Below are positions 48,100 through 57,664 of a stretch of DNA of 64,000 nucleotides, piece after piece. The stretch comes from Siphonodentalium dalli (lineage: Eukaryota; Mollusca; Scaphopoda; Gadilida; Siphonodentaliidae), in assembly GCA_032622095.1 (NCBI GenBank), contig CP136067.1, positions 122,115,030-122,179,029 of the forward strand, written 5' to 3'. The position numbers were made by a program, and so were the translations under genes. The first letter of the stretch is position 1. Each line of letters opens with the position of its first letter. The notes beneath the pieces are model-generated. The model was not told the origin of the DNA. It did not search any database and saw nothing but the letters and a program-made list of their open reading frames with translations.

Positions 48100-48343
48100 A
48101 CTGCTACCGATGGAGAGCCATTTGAGTTGGTTGCCAAGGTTTCCGGTACTGAACCAATCGAAGCAAACTGGTTGTTTAATAAGAAGCCTGTGAAACAGTC
48201 TGACGTTCACAAAGTGACCTATACTACGGGAGTGTGCAAACTGACGATCACAGAAGTCTTCCCGGAGGATGAGGGAGAGTATACCATCGAAATCAAGAAC
48301 CAGTTTGGTTCATCTTCATCAATGGCGTCTCTCAAGGTCCAAG
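48100..48343 (+). CDS. Exon 12: body of the sixth Ig domain
   Basis: A 244-nt exon, phase 0 in and phase 1 out. The acceptor is ctattttag. The chosen donor is gtttgt at 48344, a weak match, but it keeps phase with exon 13. It encodes TATDGEPFELVAKVSG, TEPIEANWLFNKKPV with the Trp, CKLTITEVFPEDEGEYTIEI and KNQFGSSSSMASLKVQ. Both canonical Cys positions are lost (ELVAKV in strand B, YTIEI in strand F). This is the last Ig before the charged linker. A family C element (48367) begins 23 bp downstream of the donor. Confidence 0.92.
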
Positions 48344-48366
48344 GTTTGTGCCTTTTATCCTACTAA

Positions 48367-48522
48367 TTAACCCTTTCAGTGCCAAGTCCGATTTTTGTAT
48401 CAACCCATATTTCCTTGATCATTTTTCAAATTTATTGATTATAATAATGTGATACATTGATGGAAAGAGCTCTTAGAAATATGGGTTGATACAAAAATCG
48501 GACTTGGTACTGAAAGGGTTAA
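48367..48522. mobile_element. Family C element, copy C3 (right arm deleted)
   Basis: Left arm complete; most of the right arm lost. Shares its right TTAA (48519-48522) with the next B element. Starts 23 bp after the exon 12 donor. Confidence 0.9.
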
Positions 48523-48753
48523 CCCTTCCATGACCAGAGCTTCGTGAATATTTTTCCGAAAACCCTGTGCCAATGCATTCTCTTATATATGCGAGTCTCC
48601 CATAGGGAGCCATTCATATATAAGAGAATACATTGGCCTAAAAATATTTACCTTGACCTTGTAAGCCAGTGCATTCTCTTATATAATGCAAGGCTCCCAT
48701 GGGAGACTCCCATATATAAGAGAATGCACTGGTGCAGGGTCTTTAATGTCGTT
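48519..48753. mobile_element. Family B element, copy B14
   Basis: Left TTAA shared with C3, two hairpins; right end truncated after the gggtctttaatg segment. Confidence 0.87.
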
Positions 48754-48789
48754 AACAGAATTGGTAATAACATGTCCAAAATCCACCCA

Positions 48790-49201
48790 GCCTGATTATA
48801 GCATGTCTGTCATTTGCAGAATGAGGTCCCCCAGAGGGTGAGTTTAATGATGCTAGCCCGCTATGCGGTCATCACTAAATTCACCCTCTGGGGACCTCAT
48901 TCTGCTTAGGCCTCACCTCTCTGGAAAGTTTCTTTATTATCAAATTTCTATAGAAACTTCACATAGATTCTATTTCTTTTGTAGTTTAGTTTCTCTATAT
49001 CCCCAAATTGTCAGACGATATTGAATAATCAAGGTTCACCATTTGGGAACTTCAGTCTTCCATAGCAGATGAGGCCATGCAGAATGAGTTCCCCATAGGG
49101 TGAATTTGGTGATGCTAGCCTGCTATGCTGGATAGCGTCACTAAATTCATTCTCTGAGGACCTCATTCTGCAAATGACAGGCACACTAAACTCAGACTTG
49201 T
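48790..49201. mobile_element. Family E element, copy E11
   Basis: Left end diverged, right end b-type, both hairpins present. Confidence 0.89.
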
Positions 49202-49229
49202 TTACAGTGCCCTAGATATAGCCACTGGT

Positions 49230-49560
49230 ATTAAATTTGCACTGTGATTTCAACTTAGTCATATAACTACACCATGATATACAGTAATGCCCTAAATAAT
49301 CGACTCCTTAACCACAGCAGAATTATGGGTAATTTTTCAGGATTTAGTCGGAAATATGGCTTGTTGCATTCATCGGAAAGCTCTCACTGAAAGCTTTTCG
49401 ATGAATGGCAACAAGCCATATTTCCGACTAAATCCTGAAAAATTACCCATAATTCTGCTGTGGTTAAGGAGTCCATTATTTGGAGCATTACTTTAGGCTG
49501 TTTTTTATTCTTTTCCCACCAAAGGAATATAAATCCTTCTTCACTTGTGATAGCTTTTCA
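49230..49560 (+). repeat. Tandem segment carrying A15
   Basis: Flanks of A15 match flanks of A16 (aaatttgcactgtgatttca; ttttttattcttttccc). Confidence 0.87.
49280..49495. mobile_element. Family A MITE, copy A15
   Basis: Full-length, slightly decayed. Lies in the first of two tandem segments with A16. Confidence 0.92.
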
Positions 49561-49569
49561 TCTGTCTAA

Positions 49570-49915
49570 GATTAAATTTGCACCGTGATGTCAACATACT
49601 CATATAACTACAGTAATGCCCTAATTAATTGACTTCTTAACCACAGCAGAATTATGGGTAACTTTTCAGGATTTAGTCAGAAATATGGCTTGTTGCCATT
49701 CATCGGAAAGCTCTCGCCGAGAGCTTTCCGATGAATGACAACAAGCCATATTTCCGACTAAATTCTGAAAAGTTACCCATAATTCTGCTGTGGTTAAGAA
49801 GTCGATTAATTAGGGCATTACTGTATGCCATGATGTTTGCAGTTTTTTTTATTCTTTTCCCTCCAAAAGAATATGAATCCTTCTGCACTTGTGTTAATTT
49901 TTCATATGTCTGCAT
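49570..49915 (+). repeat. Tandem segment carrying A16
   Basis: Second copy of the segment at 49230-49560. Confidence 0.87.
49609..49825. mobile_element. Family A MITE, copy A16
   Basis: Full-length, centre GCC. Second tandem segment. Confidence 0.93.
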
Positions 49916-49916
49916 C

Positions 49917-50006
49917 TTACCTGAAAATCCCTCTAGATTAATAATAGACCATTCTTTGTATACTGTTATAACTGAATGGGAGAATCCATTTAGCATAGAA
50001 AGGATT
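49917..50006 (-). repeat. Dispersed TTAA repeat D, copy 4
   Basis: Reverse orientation, with ataactgaatgggagaatcc and gaaaggattaa. Confidence 0.75.
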
Positions 50007-50081
50007 AAAGCCCTATTGTCTCAATATTTGAGGTAGTTTTGTCTGTCTTCCATCAAATGATTAAATAAATTTTTTCCACAG

Positions 50082-50131
50082 AGAACAAGAAGCTTATTGA
50101 AGAACAGAAGAAGAAAGAAGCTGAGAAAAAG
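50082..50131 (+). CDS. Exon 13: start of the Glu/Lys-rich linker
   Basis: A 50-nt exon, phase 1 in and phase 0 out. The acceptor is tttttccacag and the donor gttgat at 50132. It encodes ENKKLIEEQKKKEAEKK, a charged helical sequence that leads directly into the repeat of exon 14. The donor is non-consensus (GTTGAT). It lies against a 41-bp minisatellite whose first partial unit begins at about 50136, so the satellite probably arose from or ran into the intron start. Exon identity rests on composition and phase continuity on both sides. Confidence 0.8.
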
Positions 50132-50135
50132 GTTG

Positions 50136-50750
50136 ATTTTAATTGACTAAATCTGACTAAATCACTGTTTCTGTTTATCAGTCTGCATTTTAATTGACTA
50201 AATCATTGTTTCTGTTTATCAGTCTGCATTTTAATTAACTAAATAATTGTTTCTGTTTATCAGTCTTCATTTTAATTGACTAAATAGCTGTTTCTGTTTA
50301 TCAGTCTGCATTTTAATTGACTAAATCATTGTTTCTGTTTATCAGTCTGCATTTTAATTGACTAAATCACTGTTTCTGTTTATCAGTCTGCATTTTAATT
50401 GACTAAATCACTGTTTCTGTTTAACAGTCGGCATTTTAATTGACTAAATCACTGTTTCTGTTTATCAGTTGGCATTTTAATTAACTAAATCATTGTTTCT
50501 GTTTATCAGCTGCATTTTAATTGACTAAATCACTGTTTCTGTTTATCAGTTGGCATTTTAATTAACTAAATCATTGTTTCTGTTTATCAGTCTTCATTTT
50601 AATTGACTAAATAGCTGTTTCTGTTTATCAGTCTGCATTTTAATTGACTAAATCACTGTTTCTGTTTATCAGTCTTCATTTTAATTGACTAAATCACTGT
50701 TTCTGTTTATCAGTCTGCATTTTAATTGACTCTATCACTGTTTCTATGTA
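50136..50750 (+). repeat. 41-bp intronic minisatellite, about 15 units
   Basis: Unit cattttaattgactaaatca plus ctgtttctgtttatcagtct plus g; clear starts at 50186 and 50227. Begins four bases after the exon 13 donor. Every unit has a TTGAC branch-like motif, a pyrimidine-rich tract and a TATCAG end. Confidence 0.95.
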
Positions 50751-50937
50751 TATTGTAACTATTGACATCTGTCAGTATTTTATACTCATATATTCATCCA
50801 TAGTAAACATTTTTAGAAAGAATGCACTGCAATGACTATTGTGAATGAGCTAATTTCAAATGACATGTGATAGTTTTGACAAATGTCTTGACATTCATAC
50901 TGGGCCTACTCATATAGGTTAAAAGGGATATCAACCT

Positions 50938-51447
50938 TTAAAGGGAGACATTGTACAAGCCTTCTCCTACTCGATTCAACCCTAACTATGCAACAAATGA
51001 ATGAATTTGAGTCAGAGATGAATGCACAATACAGTAATGTACTCTATGAATGATGTAAAACAACATGTTAATTACAGTAATGCCCTAAATAATCGACTCC
51101 TTAACCACAGCATAATTATGGGTAACTTTTCATGATTTAGTCGGAAATATGGCTTCTTGCCATTCATCAGAAAGCTCTCACTGAGAGCTTTCTGATGAAT
51201 GGCAAGAAGCCATATTTCCGACTAAATCCTGAAAAGTTACCCATAATTCTGCTGTGGTTAAGGAGTCGATTATTTAGGGCATTGCTGTATAATGAAAATG
51301 AGTAAATGGCATAAGTTTTTTGTTATACATGGTTCTTCGTGTATGTGAGCGTATTTAACTCTCATTCATGACTCAAATTAAATTTATTGGATATTTTCTG
51401 TTGAGCACAGTAGGAAATGGCAGGATTTAGGTACAATCTCCCTTTAA
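50938..51447. mobile_element. Family I element, copy I3, carrying nested A17
   Basis: TTAA at both ends, ends AAAGGGAGACATTGTAC / GTACAATCTCCCTTT. Interrupted by A17 at a TA. Confidence 0.91.
51073..51289. mobile_element. Family A MITE, copy A17, nested in family I
   Basis: Centre ACT. Arms share two mirrored variants (cttcttgcc and catcagaaag with their complements). Inserted at TA in an I element; uninterrupted I copies at 5694 and 33081 read straight through. Confidence 0.94.
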
Positions 51448-51576
51448 ATGTATGGGAAGCTTTGTGCACATTCAGTTGACAGCTGTTAACTGAAATTTAT
51501 TCATTAACTTATTGAATCATATATGTTTCATGCAGAATTTACTTTGTAACTAAAAGAAACCAATGAACTATTTTAG

Positions 51577-52204
51577 AAAAAGGAAGAGGAAGAAAAGAAA
51601 AAAGCAGAAGAAAAGAAAAAGGCTGATGAAGCAGCCAAGAAAAAGGCTGACGAGGAAAAGAAAAAGGTAGAAGAAAAGAAAAAGGCAGATGAAGTAGCTA
51701 AGAAAAAGGCTGACGAAGAAAAGAAAAAGGTAGAAGAAAAGAAAAAGGCAGATGAAGTAGCCAAGAAAAAGGATGACGAGGAAAAGAAAAAGGTAGAAGA
51801 AAAGAAAAAGGCAGATGAAGTAGTCAAGAAAAAGGCTGACGAGGAAAAGAAAAAGGTAGAAGAAAAGAAAAAGGCAGATGAAGTAGTCAAGAAAAAGGCT
51901 GACGAGGAAAAGAAAAAGGTAGAAGAAAAGAAAAAGGCAGATGAGGTAGTCAAGAAAAAGGCTGACGAGGAAAAGAAAAAGGTTGAAGAAAAGAAAAAGG
52001 TTGATGATAAGAAGAAAGCTGATGAAGTGGCCAAGAAAAAGGTTGAAGAAGAAAAGATAAAGGCAGAAGAAAAGAAGAAAGTAGAAGAAAAGAAAAAAGT
52101 TGAGGAAGAGAAGGTAAAGGCAGAAGAAAAGAAGAAGGTCGAAGCTGCAAAGAAAAAAGTTGTCGAGGAAGAAGAAGTGAAAAAAGCAGAGGCTGCAAAG
52201 AAAG
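51577..52204 (+). CDS. Exon 14: Glu/Lys-rich repeat region, PEVK-like linker
   Basis: A 628-nt exon, phase 0 in and phase 1 out. The acceptor is actattttag and the donor gtagaa (weak) at 52205. It encodes 209 residues almost entirely of K, E, A, D and V. The core is six tandem copies of a 21-residue, 63-nt unit (ADEVAKKKADEEKKKVEEKK plus K) at 51622-51999. More degenerate KVEEEKIKAEEKKKVEE-type sequence follows. Glu and Lys blocks spaced i/i+4 suggest a single alpha-helix or coiled coil; the 21-residue period equals three heptads. In projectin-type proteins an extensible PEVK-like segment sits at this place after the first Ig block. A long antisense ORF here (Phe/Ser-rich) is a composition shadow. 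Confidence 0.88.
51622..51999 (+). repeat. Coding minisatellite: six 63-bp units
   Basis: Six adjacent 63-nt units begin at 51622, 51685, 51748, 51811, 51874 and 51937. They differ mostly at single bases, such as GCA/GTA/GCC/GTC at the fourth and fifth codons. The unit is a multiple of three, so copy-number changes preserve frame. High unit identity implies recent expansion or homogenisation. Confidence 0.92.
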
Positions 52205-52281
52205 GTAGAACATATATCTCAATTAAAGGGACACGAGGCACTCGCAGTGGGTGAATGTGCAACAATTTAAAAGTCTGTATA

Positions 52282-52459
52282 TACAGTAATGTCCTAAATA
52301 ATCGACCACTAATCCACAGCAGAATTATGGGAAATTTTTAGTTGGAATTATGGCTCGCTGACATTCAAATGGCAACAAGCCATATTTCCAACTAAATCCT
52401 GAAATATTTCCCATAATTCTGCTGTGGTTAAAGGGTCATATACTTCAGGCATTACTGTA
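52282..52459. mobile_element. Family A MITE, copy A18 (diverged, centre deleted)
   Basis: Ends intact (tacagtaatg, attactgta), internal deletion and several substitutions. Confidence 0.88.
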
Positions 52460-52463
52460 CATC

Positions 52464-52699
52464 ACTAATGAGAAGAACATGGATAAATGGGTAGATAAAA
52501 TTTATTCTTATGTTCATTAAATATTGATAGTTCTTCAATAACAAAATTTTGTGTGTTAAATCCATTGTTATGTAAACAAAACCGTTACAGTGATTTCATT
52601 TGTCAATAAACTTCACTAATCGTGTAGTAAGTTCAAATATTTTAGTCTGTATGATTTTCAGAATATATTTCAATGATTTTCCTTTTCCAATATTTACCG
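52464..52699 (+). repeat. Dispersed duplication, copy 2
   Basis: Partner of 41189-41412. Confidence 0.8.
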
Positions 52700-53585
52700 T
52701 CAAGTTTTGATTAAACTTTGGTATCTTATTTGGCTAATTGGACTTTTATTGGTTATTCCACTTTAAGAGTAGCGTTTACATATGAATGGTTTTGACATGC
52801 AAAATCTTATTATTTAATAGAGAATTATTTAAAATAATGGAAACAAAAACAAATTCGCTCTATTTTTTCATGTACTCTATTTTTTCATGTACTTCGATGA
52901 TAGTTGTTTCACAGACAATATCTTATTCCGCATAAGCCCACTTCAAAAGCCTTGAGTTCCTTTAATCAATTAAATTTGACTAAACTGATTGGTTTCTGAG
53001 ATTTTTTTTTACAGTGTAGCAAGAAGTAGCTCCAGTTGGCAGCATTAACACAGAAGATATTGCTGGGAGTTTTTTCCTGGTTTCTTGAAGCACGGGGACT
53101 AAAGATTCGCAGGTTATCTCGATTCCAATTTAAAACAGGCTGGTTCAATATTTATAGATGTTGACAGCTGTTATTGTGATTAATATAACTATATCCACTT
53201 CATGTTCCATGCTATATTACTCTTAGGTTTAAAAATACTTATGCCTTTGAATAGGATAATCACATTAGGGTAGAAATGAACGCTAAGCACATCGCAGCGA
53301 TTTTGTCATGCCAGCGCAATGCAGCGCAATGCGGCGCGACGCGGCGTTGCTACTGTAATCTTCCAATTAATCAACGTTTCCAACTTGAAAATGTATCGTT
53401 GTATTGATATTTTTCAGTTTGACTCGACACTGGCTCTGTGAGGCAATGTTGCTTCAAGTTCGACAACATTTAGTCGGAATATTAACCGGAATACTATTTT
53501 CTGGTTGGATGAGCAATTTCTCCTGTGACGTCATTTATAAAATGGTGTATTGAATTAAATTGCTTAATAATTGAGGTATACATTC

Positions 53586-53824
53586 CAATACTTCCATGAC
53601 AGGAACTGCCTGAAAAATTTAGCGAAAACCCTGTGCCAATGCACAATTCTCTTATATATGTGAGTCTCCCATACATGCCTTGCATATATAAGAGAATGCA
53701 TTGGCCTACAAATATTTACCTTGATCTTGTAAGCTCCCTATGGGAGACTCGCATATATAAGAGAATGCACTGGCACAGGGTCTTTATTGCTGCACCAGCG
53801 CAGCTCCAGTCATGAAAGGGTTAA
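53586..53824. mobile_element. Family B element, copy B15
   Basis: Left TTAA degraded, right TTAA intact. The second hairpin has lost its left arm. Confidence 0.85.
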
Positions 53825-53870
53825 CACATCGGAGAGTGGATTCTCATTTTCCGATCTTTGCTTATTTTAG

Positions 53871-53918
53871 AGTTGGAAATCATTTCAGAAACAGAACTGA
53901 CTGATGATGATGAAGAAG
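53871..53918 (+). CDS. Exon 15: acidic segment of the linker
   Basis: A 48-nt symmetrical (1-1) exon. The acceptor is cttattttag and the donor gtactc at 53919. It encodes ELEIISETELTDDDEE, an acidic segment with Ser/Thr next to acidic residues (possible casein-kinase-2-type sites, inferred). It follows the basic Glu/Lys repeat. A family B element ends 46 bp upstream of the acceptor. The exon is short and divergent, so the call rests on signals, phase and composition. Confidence 0.72.
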
Positions 53919-54410
53919 GTACTCTGCACTTGAATCTCGATTCTGAATTTTTCTGTTTTAACATTTCTGTAGTGTCAATCTAATTTCAGTTAGAATAGAA
54001 TTTCTTTGCTTTGAGTTGTAGCTATCGGGTTTAGTATTTGAAATATGGACCAAGTTTCCGTCGCCCTTGCCGTCTGGTATCATCGGTCAACATAGATGGT
54101 GACAAAGAGGAGGTGTCAACCCATTTTGCATAATTTACGTGAGGATATGTTGTTCTCTTCCTGGCATGGATTAATTTTCTCTATTTGGGTTTATCATTGT
54201 TTGGTCGCGATGTAAAACCATGTCACCAGGTGATCGGCGGTATTAGGAATCAATTGTTAAAGAGTTAAGGGATGTTTATGGCATATTGGCACTTCATCTA
54301 GGTCATTGTCTACCTGGACTCATGCCACTGGTTGACAAGGACGAAGGAAACTTGGCCTGTTGAAATTGAACTCTGTGACACAATTCTAAATCAATTCTTC
54401 TCAACTTTTA

Positions 54411-54629
54411 TACAGTAATGCCCTAATTAATCGACTCCTTTAACCACAGCAGAATTATGGGTAACTTTTCAGGATTTAGTCGGAAATATGGCTTGTTGCC
54501 ATTCATCGGAAAGCTCTCAGGGAGAACTTTCCGATGAATGGCAACAAGCCATATTTCCGACTAAATCCTGAAAAGTTACCCATAATTCTGCTGTGGTTAA
54601 AGGAGTCGATTAATTAGGGCATTACTGTA
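54411..54629. mobile_element. Family A MITE, copy A19
   Basis: Full-length, centre AGG. Both arms carry one extra T/A (ctcctttaacc and its complement). Confidence 0.93.
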
Positions 54630-55211
54630 ACATTCTTTCTTCATCTCTTTTTTTCTTCTATCACGAACACTTTTTGTTACGTCAAACGTAGTTAGTCCTT
54701 TCTTTACTAAATGGATTCTGCCTTTGTGGCAACCAGTAATGTGCGGTTTTACTGTTTCTCGGTTTTCTTTCAATTTTATTTCAAAACCAAACCACAACCG
54801 ATATATTCTATAAAACCTATTCTTCTGGTTTAAATTAACCGACACTGTTGAATGTCACTTTACAAGACGTGTGGTTAGCGCGTGCTTTTGTCAGCTGCTA
54901 TTTGCCACTATTACTAGTAGCAGTTTCAATTTGGAACATTTGGATGGCACATATTGCCATTGAATATGCAAATCACTGGAAAATGGCTTAGAATATCATG
55001 TCAAATATTATTCCATCTGCTCTATGCATATAGTAATTGGTGTATTGAATAAAACCATAATCAACACCAAAACCTGATTTTTTTACAAAAACCATACTGA
55101 AACCAAAACGGAAATGAAATTTCAAAACCGCACATCACAAGTGGCAACATTCACATGGCCAAAAACTTCAGTGTCACAGAATCGTTCTTTGTAGATTTAT
55201 TCTTATATCAA

Positions 55212-55677
55212 CAAGCCTGCAAATAGTGTGTCTGTTATTTGAAGAATGAGGTCCCCAGATGGTGAATTTAGTGATAATATCCCACACAGTGGGCTAGATC
55301 ACCAAATTCACCCTCTGGGGACCTCATTCTGCTTAGGCCTCATCTTCTGGGAAGTATCTATAGTCTCAAATTATGAAATGCATAATCTCAAACTAAAATT
55401 GTTTTTAGATACTTTTTTCTTTCTGGGAAGTTTCTATATACCCTAATTTGCAGAAGATGAAATGCATAATCGAGGCAACTAATGGGTGAACCTCACCAAC
55501 TTCAACTGGGGAACTTAAATCTGATTCCAGGTCTTCCATAGCAGTTGAGGCCTATGCAGAATGAGGTTCCCAGAGGGTGAATATAGTAATGCTAGCCTGC
55601 CATGCAAGATTGCATCACCAAATTCACCCTCTCAGGACCTCATTATGCAAATGACAGACACACTATTTGCCGGCTTG
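55212..55677. mobile_element. Family E element, copy E12
   Basis: Full-length, a-type at both ends. Confidence 0.91.
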
Positions 55678-55935
55678 TATATCAGTCATATTTTATTTTA
55701 AGGGACTTACTTTCTGTATGTTAGCATTTAATAATACGAATGATGTATTTGGTCTTAGGGGTAATATATAGAAGGGAATGCTAGAAAAGAAGAATAATAT
55801 ATACTATGCACAGCATGACCAAATATATCAGTCACTGCTAAAAAAAAACATTTGCTTGTCCAAAGAGTTGTTTTTTTTAGCAGAGATACCAAAAAAGCCA
55901 CACAGTGGCTTCAAGGAGCATGTGAGAGGAAATGA

Positions 55936-56150
55936 TTAACCCTTTCAGTGCCAAGTCCAATTTTTGTATCAACCCATATTTCCTTGATCATTTTTCAAAT
56001 TTATTGATTATAATAATGTGATACATTGATGGAAAGAGCTCTAAGAGCTCTTTCCATCAATGTGTCACATTATTGTAATCAATAAATTTGAAAAATGATC
56101 AAGGAAATATGGGTTGATACAAAAATCGGACTTGGCACTGAAAGGGTTAA
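55936..56150. mobile_element. Family C element, copy C4
   Basis: Full palindrome between two TTAA sites, centre gagctctaagagctc. Confidence 0.92.
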
Positions 56151-56390
56151 CCTTAGTCAGCCTTTTCTATTTGACCTTTCTTTTCACACTTTTTAGTTTT
56201 ATTTTAATGAATTCAAATAATTGTTAACAGGAATAAAACCTATGAGGGTATAGGGTTACATAATCGCTCAACGCGGAACTATTTGTAGGTCCTTTGACCG
56301 GTTCCATGGCTTATTCCCCTTTTCCACATATGAACATGAACTGATCCTAACACCTCTCAATAACAATAACCTAAGAATTCTGCTTCCTTC

Positions 56391-56394
56391 AGGT
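56391..56394 (+). promoter_or_regulatory. Candidate recursive splice site
   Basis: tgcttccttcag followed directly by gtaaca, an acceptor and donor with no exon between, within intron 15. Pattern resembles known ratchet points; unproven. Confidence 0.3.
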
Positions 56395-56479
56395 AACAAA
56401 GAAATGTTTAATTAACAGACCTAATACTGACAATTGGATGTTTATTTAACCTCCTAAATCAATAACAATATTCACTGTT

Positions 56480-57600
56480 TTACACAAATCACTTGAAATC
56501 TAGAACAAGATTTTGGGTCTTCTTTTGATTGGGCAAACATAGTTCTAGTCCATAGTAGACTGTCTGTTCATAGCTGGCACCATCCTGCAATAAAACTTAG
56601 ATTCACCGTCTATAGACTATAGAACTCATCATATCTTTCCTTCTAGACCTTTACATAAACCACTTGAATCATTAATTAGATGTTGGGTTCTTCGGTCAAT
56701 TAGGCAGACATAGTTATAGACTATAGTCCAAAGTATGACTGCCCATACATCATACTTTAACCCTTTACCCAACAGAACGGCCCTGTGCCAATGCATTCTC
56801 TTATATATGCGAGTCGACCATAGGTCGCCTCGCATATATAAGAGAATGCATTGGCTTAACACATTAAAAATTATAAAATTGTTAAAGAATGTAAGAAAAA
56901 GTGGTAAAAAGTGTTAAAAAAAGATTTTTTTTTAGGCCAATGCATTCTCTTATATATGCGAGGCGACCTATAGTCGACTCGCATATATAAGAGAATGCAT
57001 TGGCACAGGGCATAACTGTAACTATCACAATGTGGTCAAGGAGCCGGTTCCAATGATATCCATATTTGTATGGTTTTATTGAGACAGACCGAAGATATTT
57101 TAGGCTGTTGAAGCTTTATTTGGCCGGTTTTGGCCGGTTTGTTGGGTAAAGGGTTAATAGCTCGCATGTAGCTGCAAGAAAACTTAGATTCACTGTCTGC
57201 AGAACTCATGACATAGTCCTTCCTTTAGACTTTTACCAGAGATATTATATAGATAATATCTCTGCTTTTACACAAACCACTCAAATCCGGAATGAGTTAT
57301 TGGTTCTTCATGTCAAATGAGAACAGATAGCTTAGTCCAGAATATGACTGCCCATACATAGCTGGCATCGTGTGGCAATGAAACTTAGATTCGCTGTCTG
57401 TAGAACTCACGACATTCTTCATTTTAGACATTTACACCAATGACTTGAATGAGTTTTAAGTTGTTCTGTTAATTGGGTAGACATAGCTATAGTCCACAGT
57501 ATGACCGTCGGTACATAGCTTGCATTGTGTTGCAAGAAAACTTAGATTCACTCTCTATAGACTATAGAACTCAATCTAATTCTTTGTTTTAGATAGATCA
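56480..57600 (+). repeat. About 170-bp tandem repeat, four diverged units
   Basis: Units at about 56480-56648, 56649-57230 (includes B16), 57231-57431 and 57432-57600. Shared marks are tagtccaaagtatgactg, aaaacttagattcact and agaactca. Confidence 0.85.
56757..57157. mobile_element. Family B element, copy B16
   Basis: Full-length and very similar to B1 in reverse orientation, TTAA at both ends. It interrupts unit 2 of a tandem repeat whose unit 3 is uninterrupted, so the insertion is visible against a paralogous site. Confidence 0.92.
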
Positions 57601-57664
57601 AGAATCAGTCTATAATTCTTATTCCTAACCACTGCATTTTGACACTATTTGTTTGCTCATATAG

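Larger units (their letters stand above)
48344..50081 (+). other. Intron 12 (1.7 kb, phase 1)
   Basis: Almost wholly repeat: C3, B14, E11, two tandemly duplicated A-bearing segments and D5. Confidence 0.85.
50132..51576 (+). other. Intron 13 (1.4 kb, phase 0)
   Basis: A 41-bp minisatellite fills 50136-50750. An I element (50938-51447) with a nested A element follows. Confidence 0.8.
52205..53870 (+). other. Intron 14 (1.7 kb, phase 1)
   Basis: A18, one copy of a dispersed repeat (52464-52699) and B15. The stretch 52700-53580 shows only a short GC-rich gcagcgcaatgc run near 53310-53350. Confidence 0.78.
53919..57664 (+). other. Intron 15 (3.7 kb, phase 1)
   Basis: A19, E12, C4, a four-copy 170-bp tandem repeat and B16 inserted into it. 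The stretches 53919-54410 and 54730-55200 show nothing recognisable. Confidence 0.65.

Noticed and set aside
51573-52265. 230-residue minus-strand ORF rich in Phe and Ser
   Set aside because: It is the antisense of the Glu/Lys-rich exon 14; codon composition of that repeat removes stops on the other strand.
55876-55919. Candidate 44-nt exon (EIPKKPHSGFKEH) with tttttttag acceptor and gtgaga donor
   Set aside because: It would enter in phase 1 and leave in phase 0, which does not connect to exon 17 (phase 1) directly or through the 12-nt microexon.
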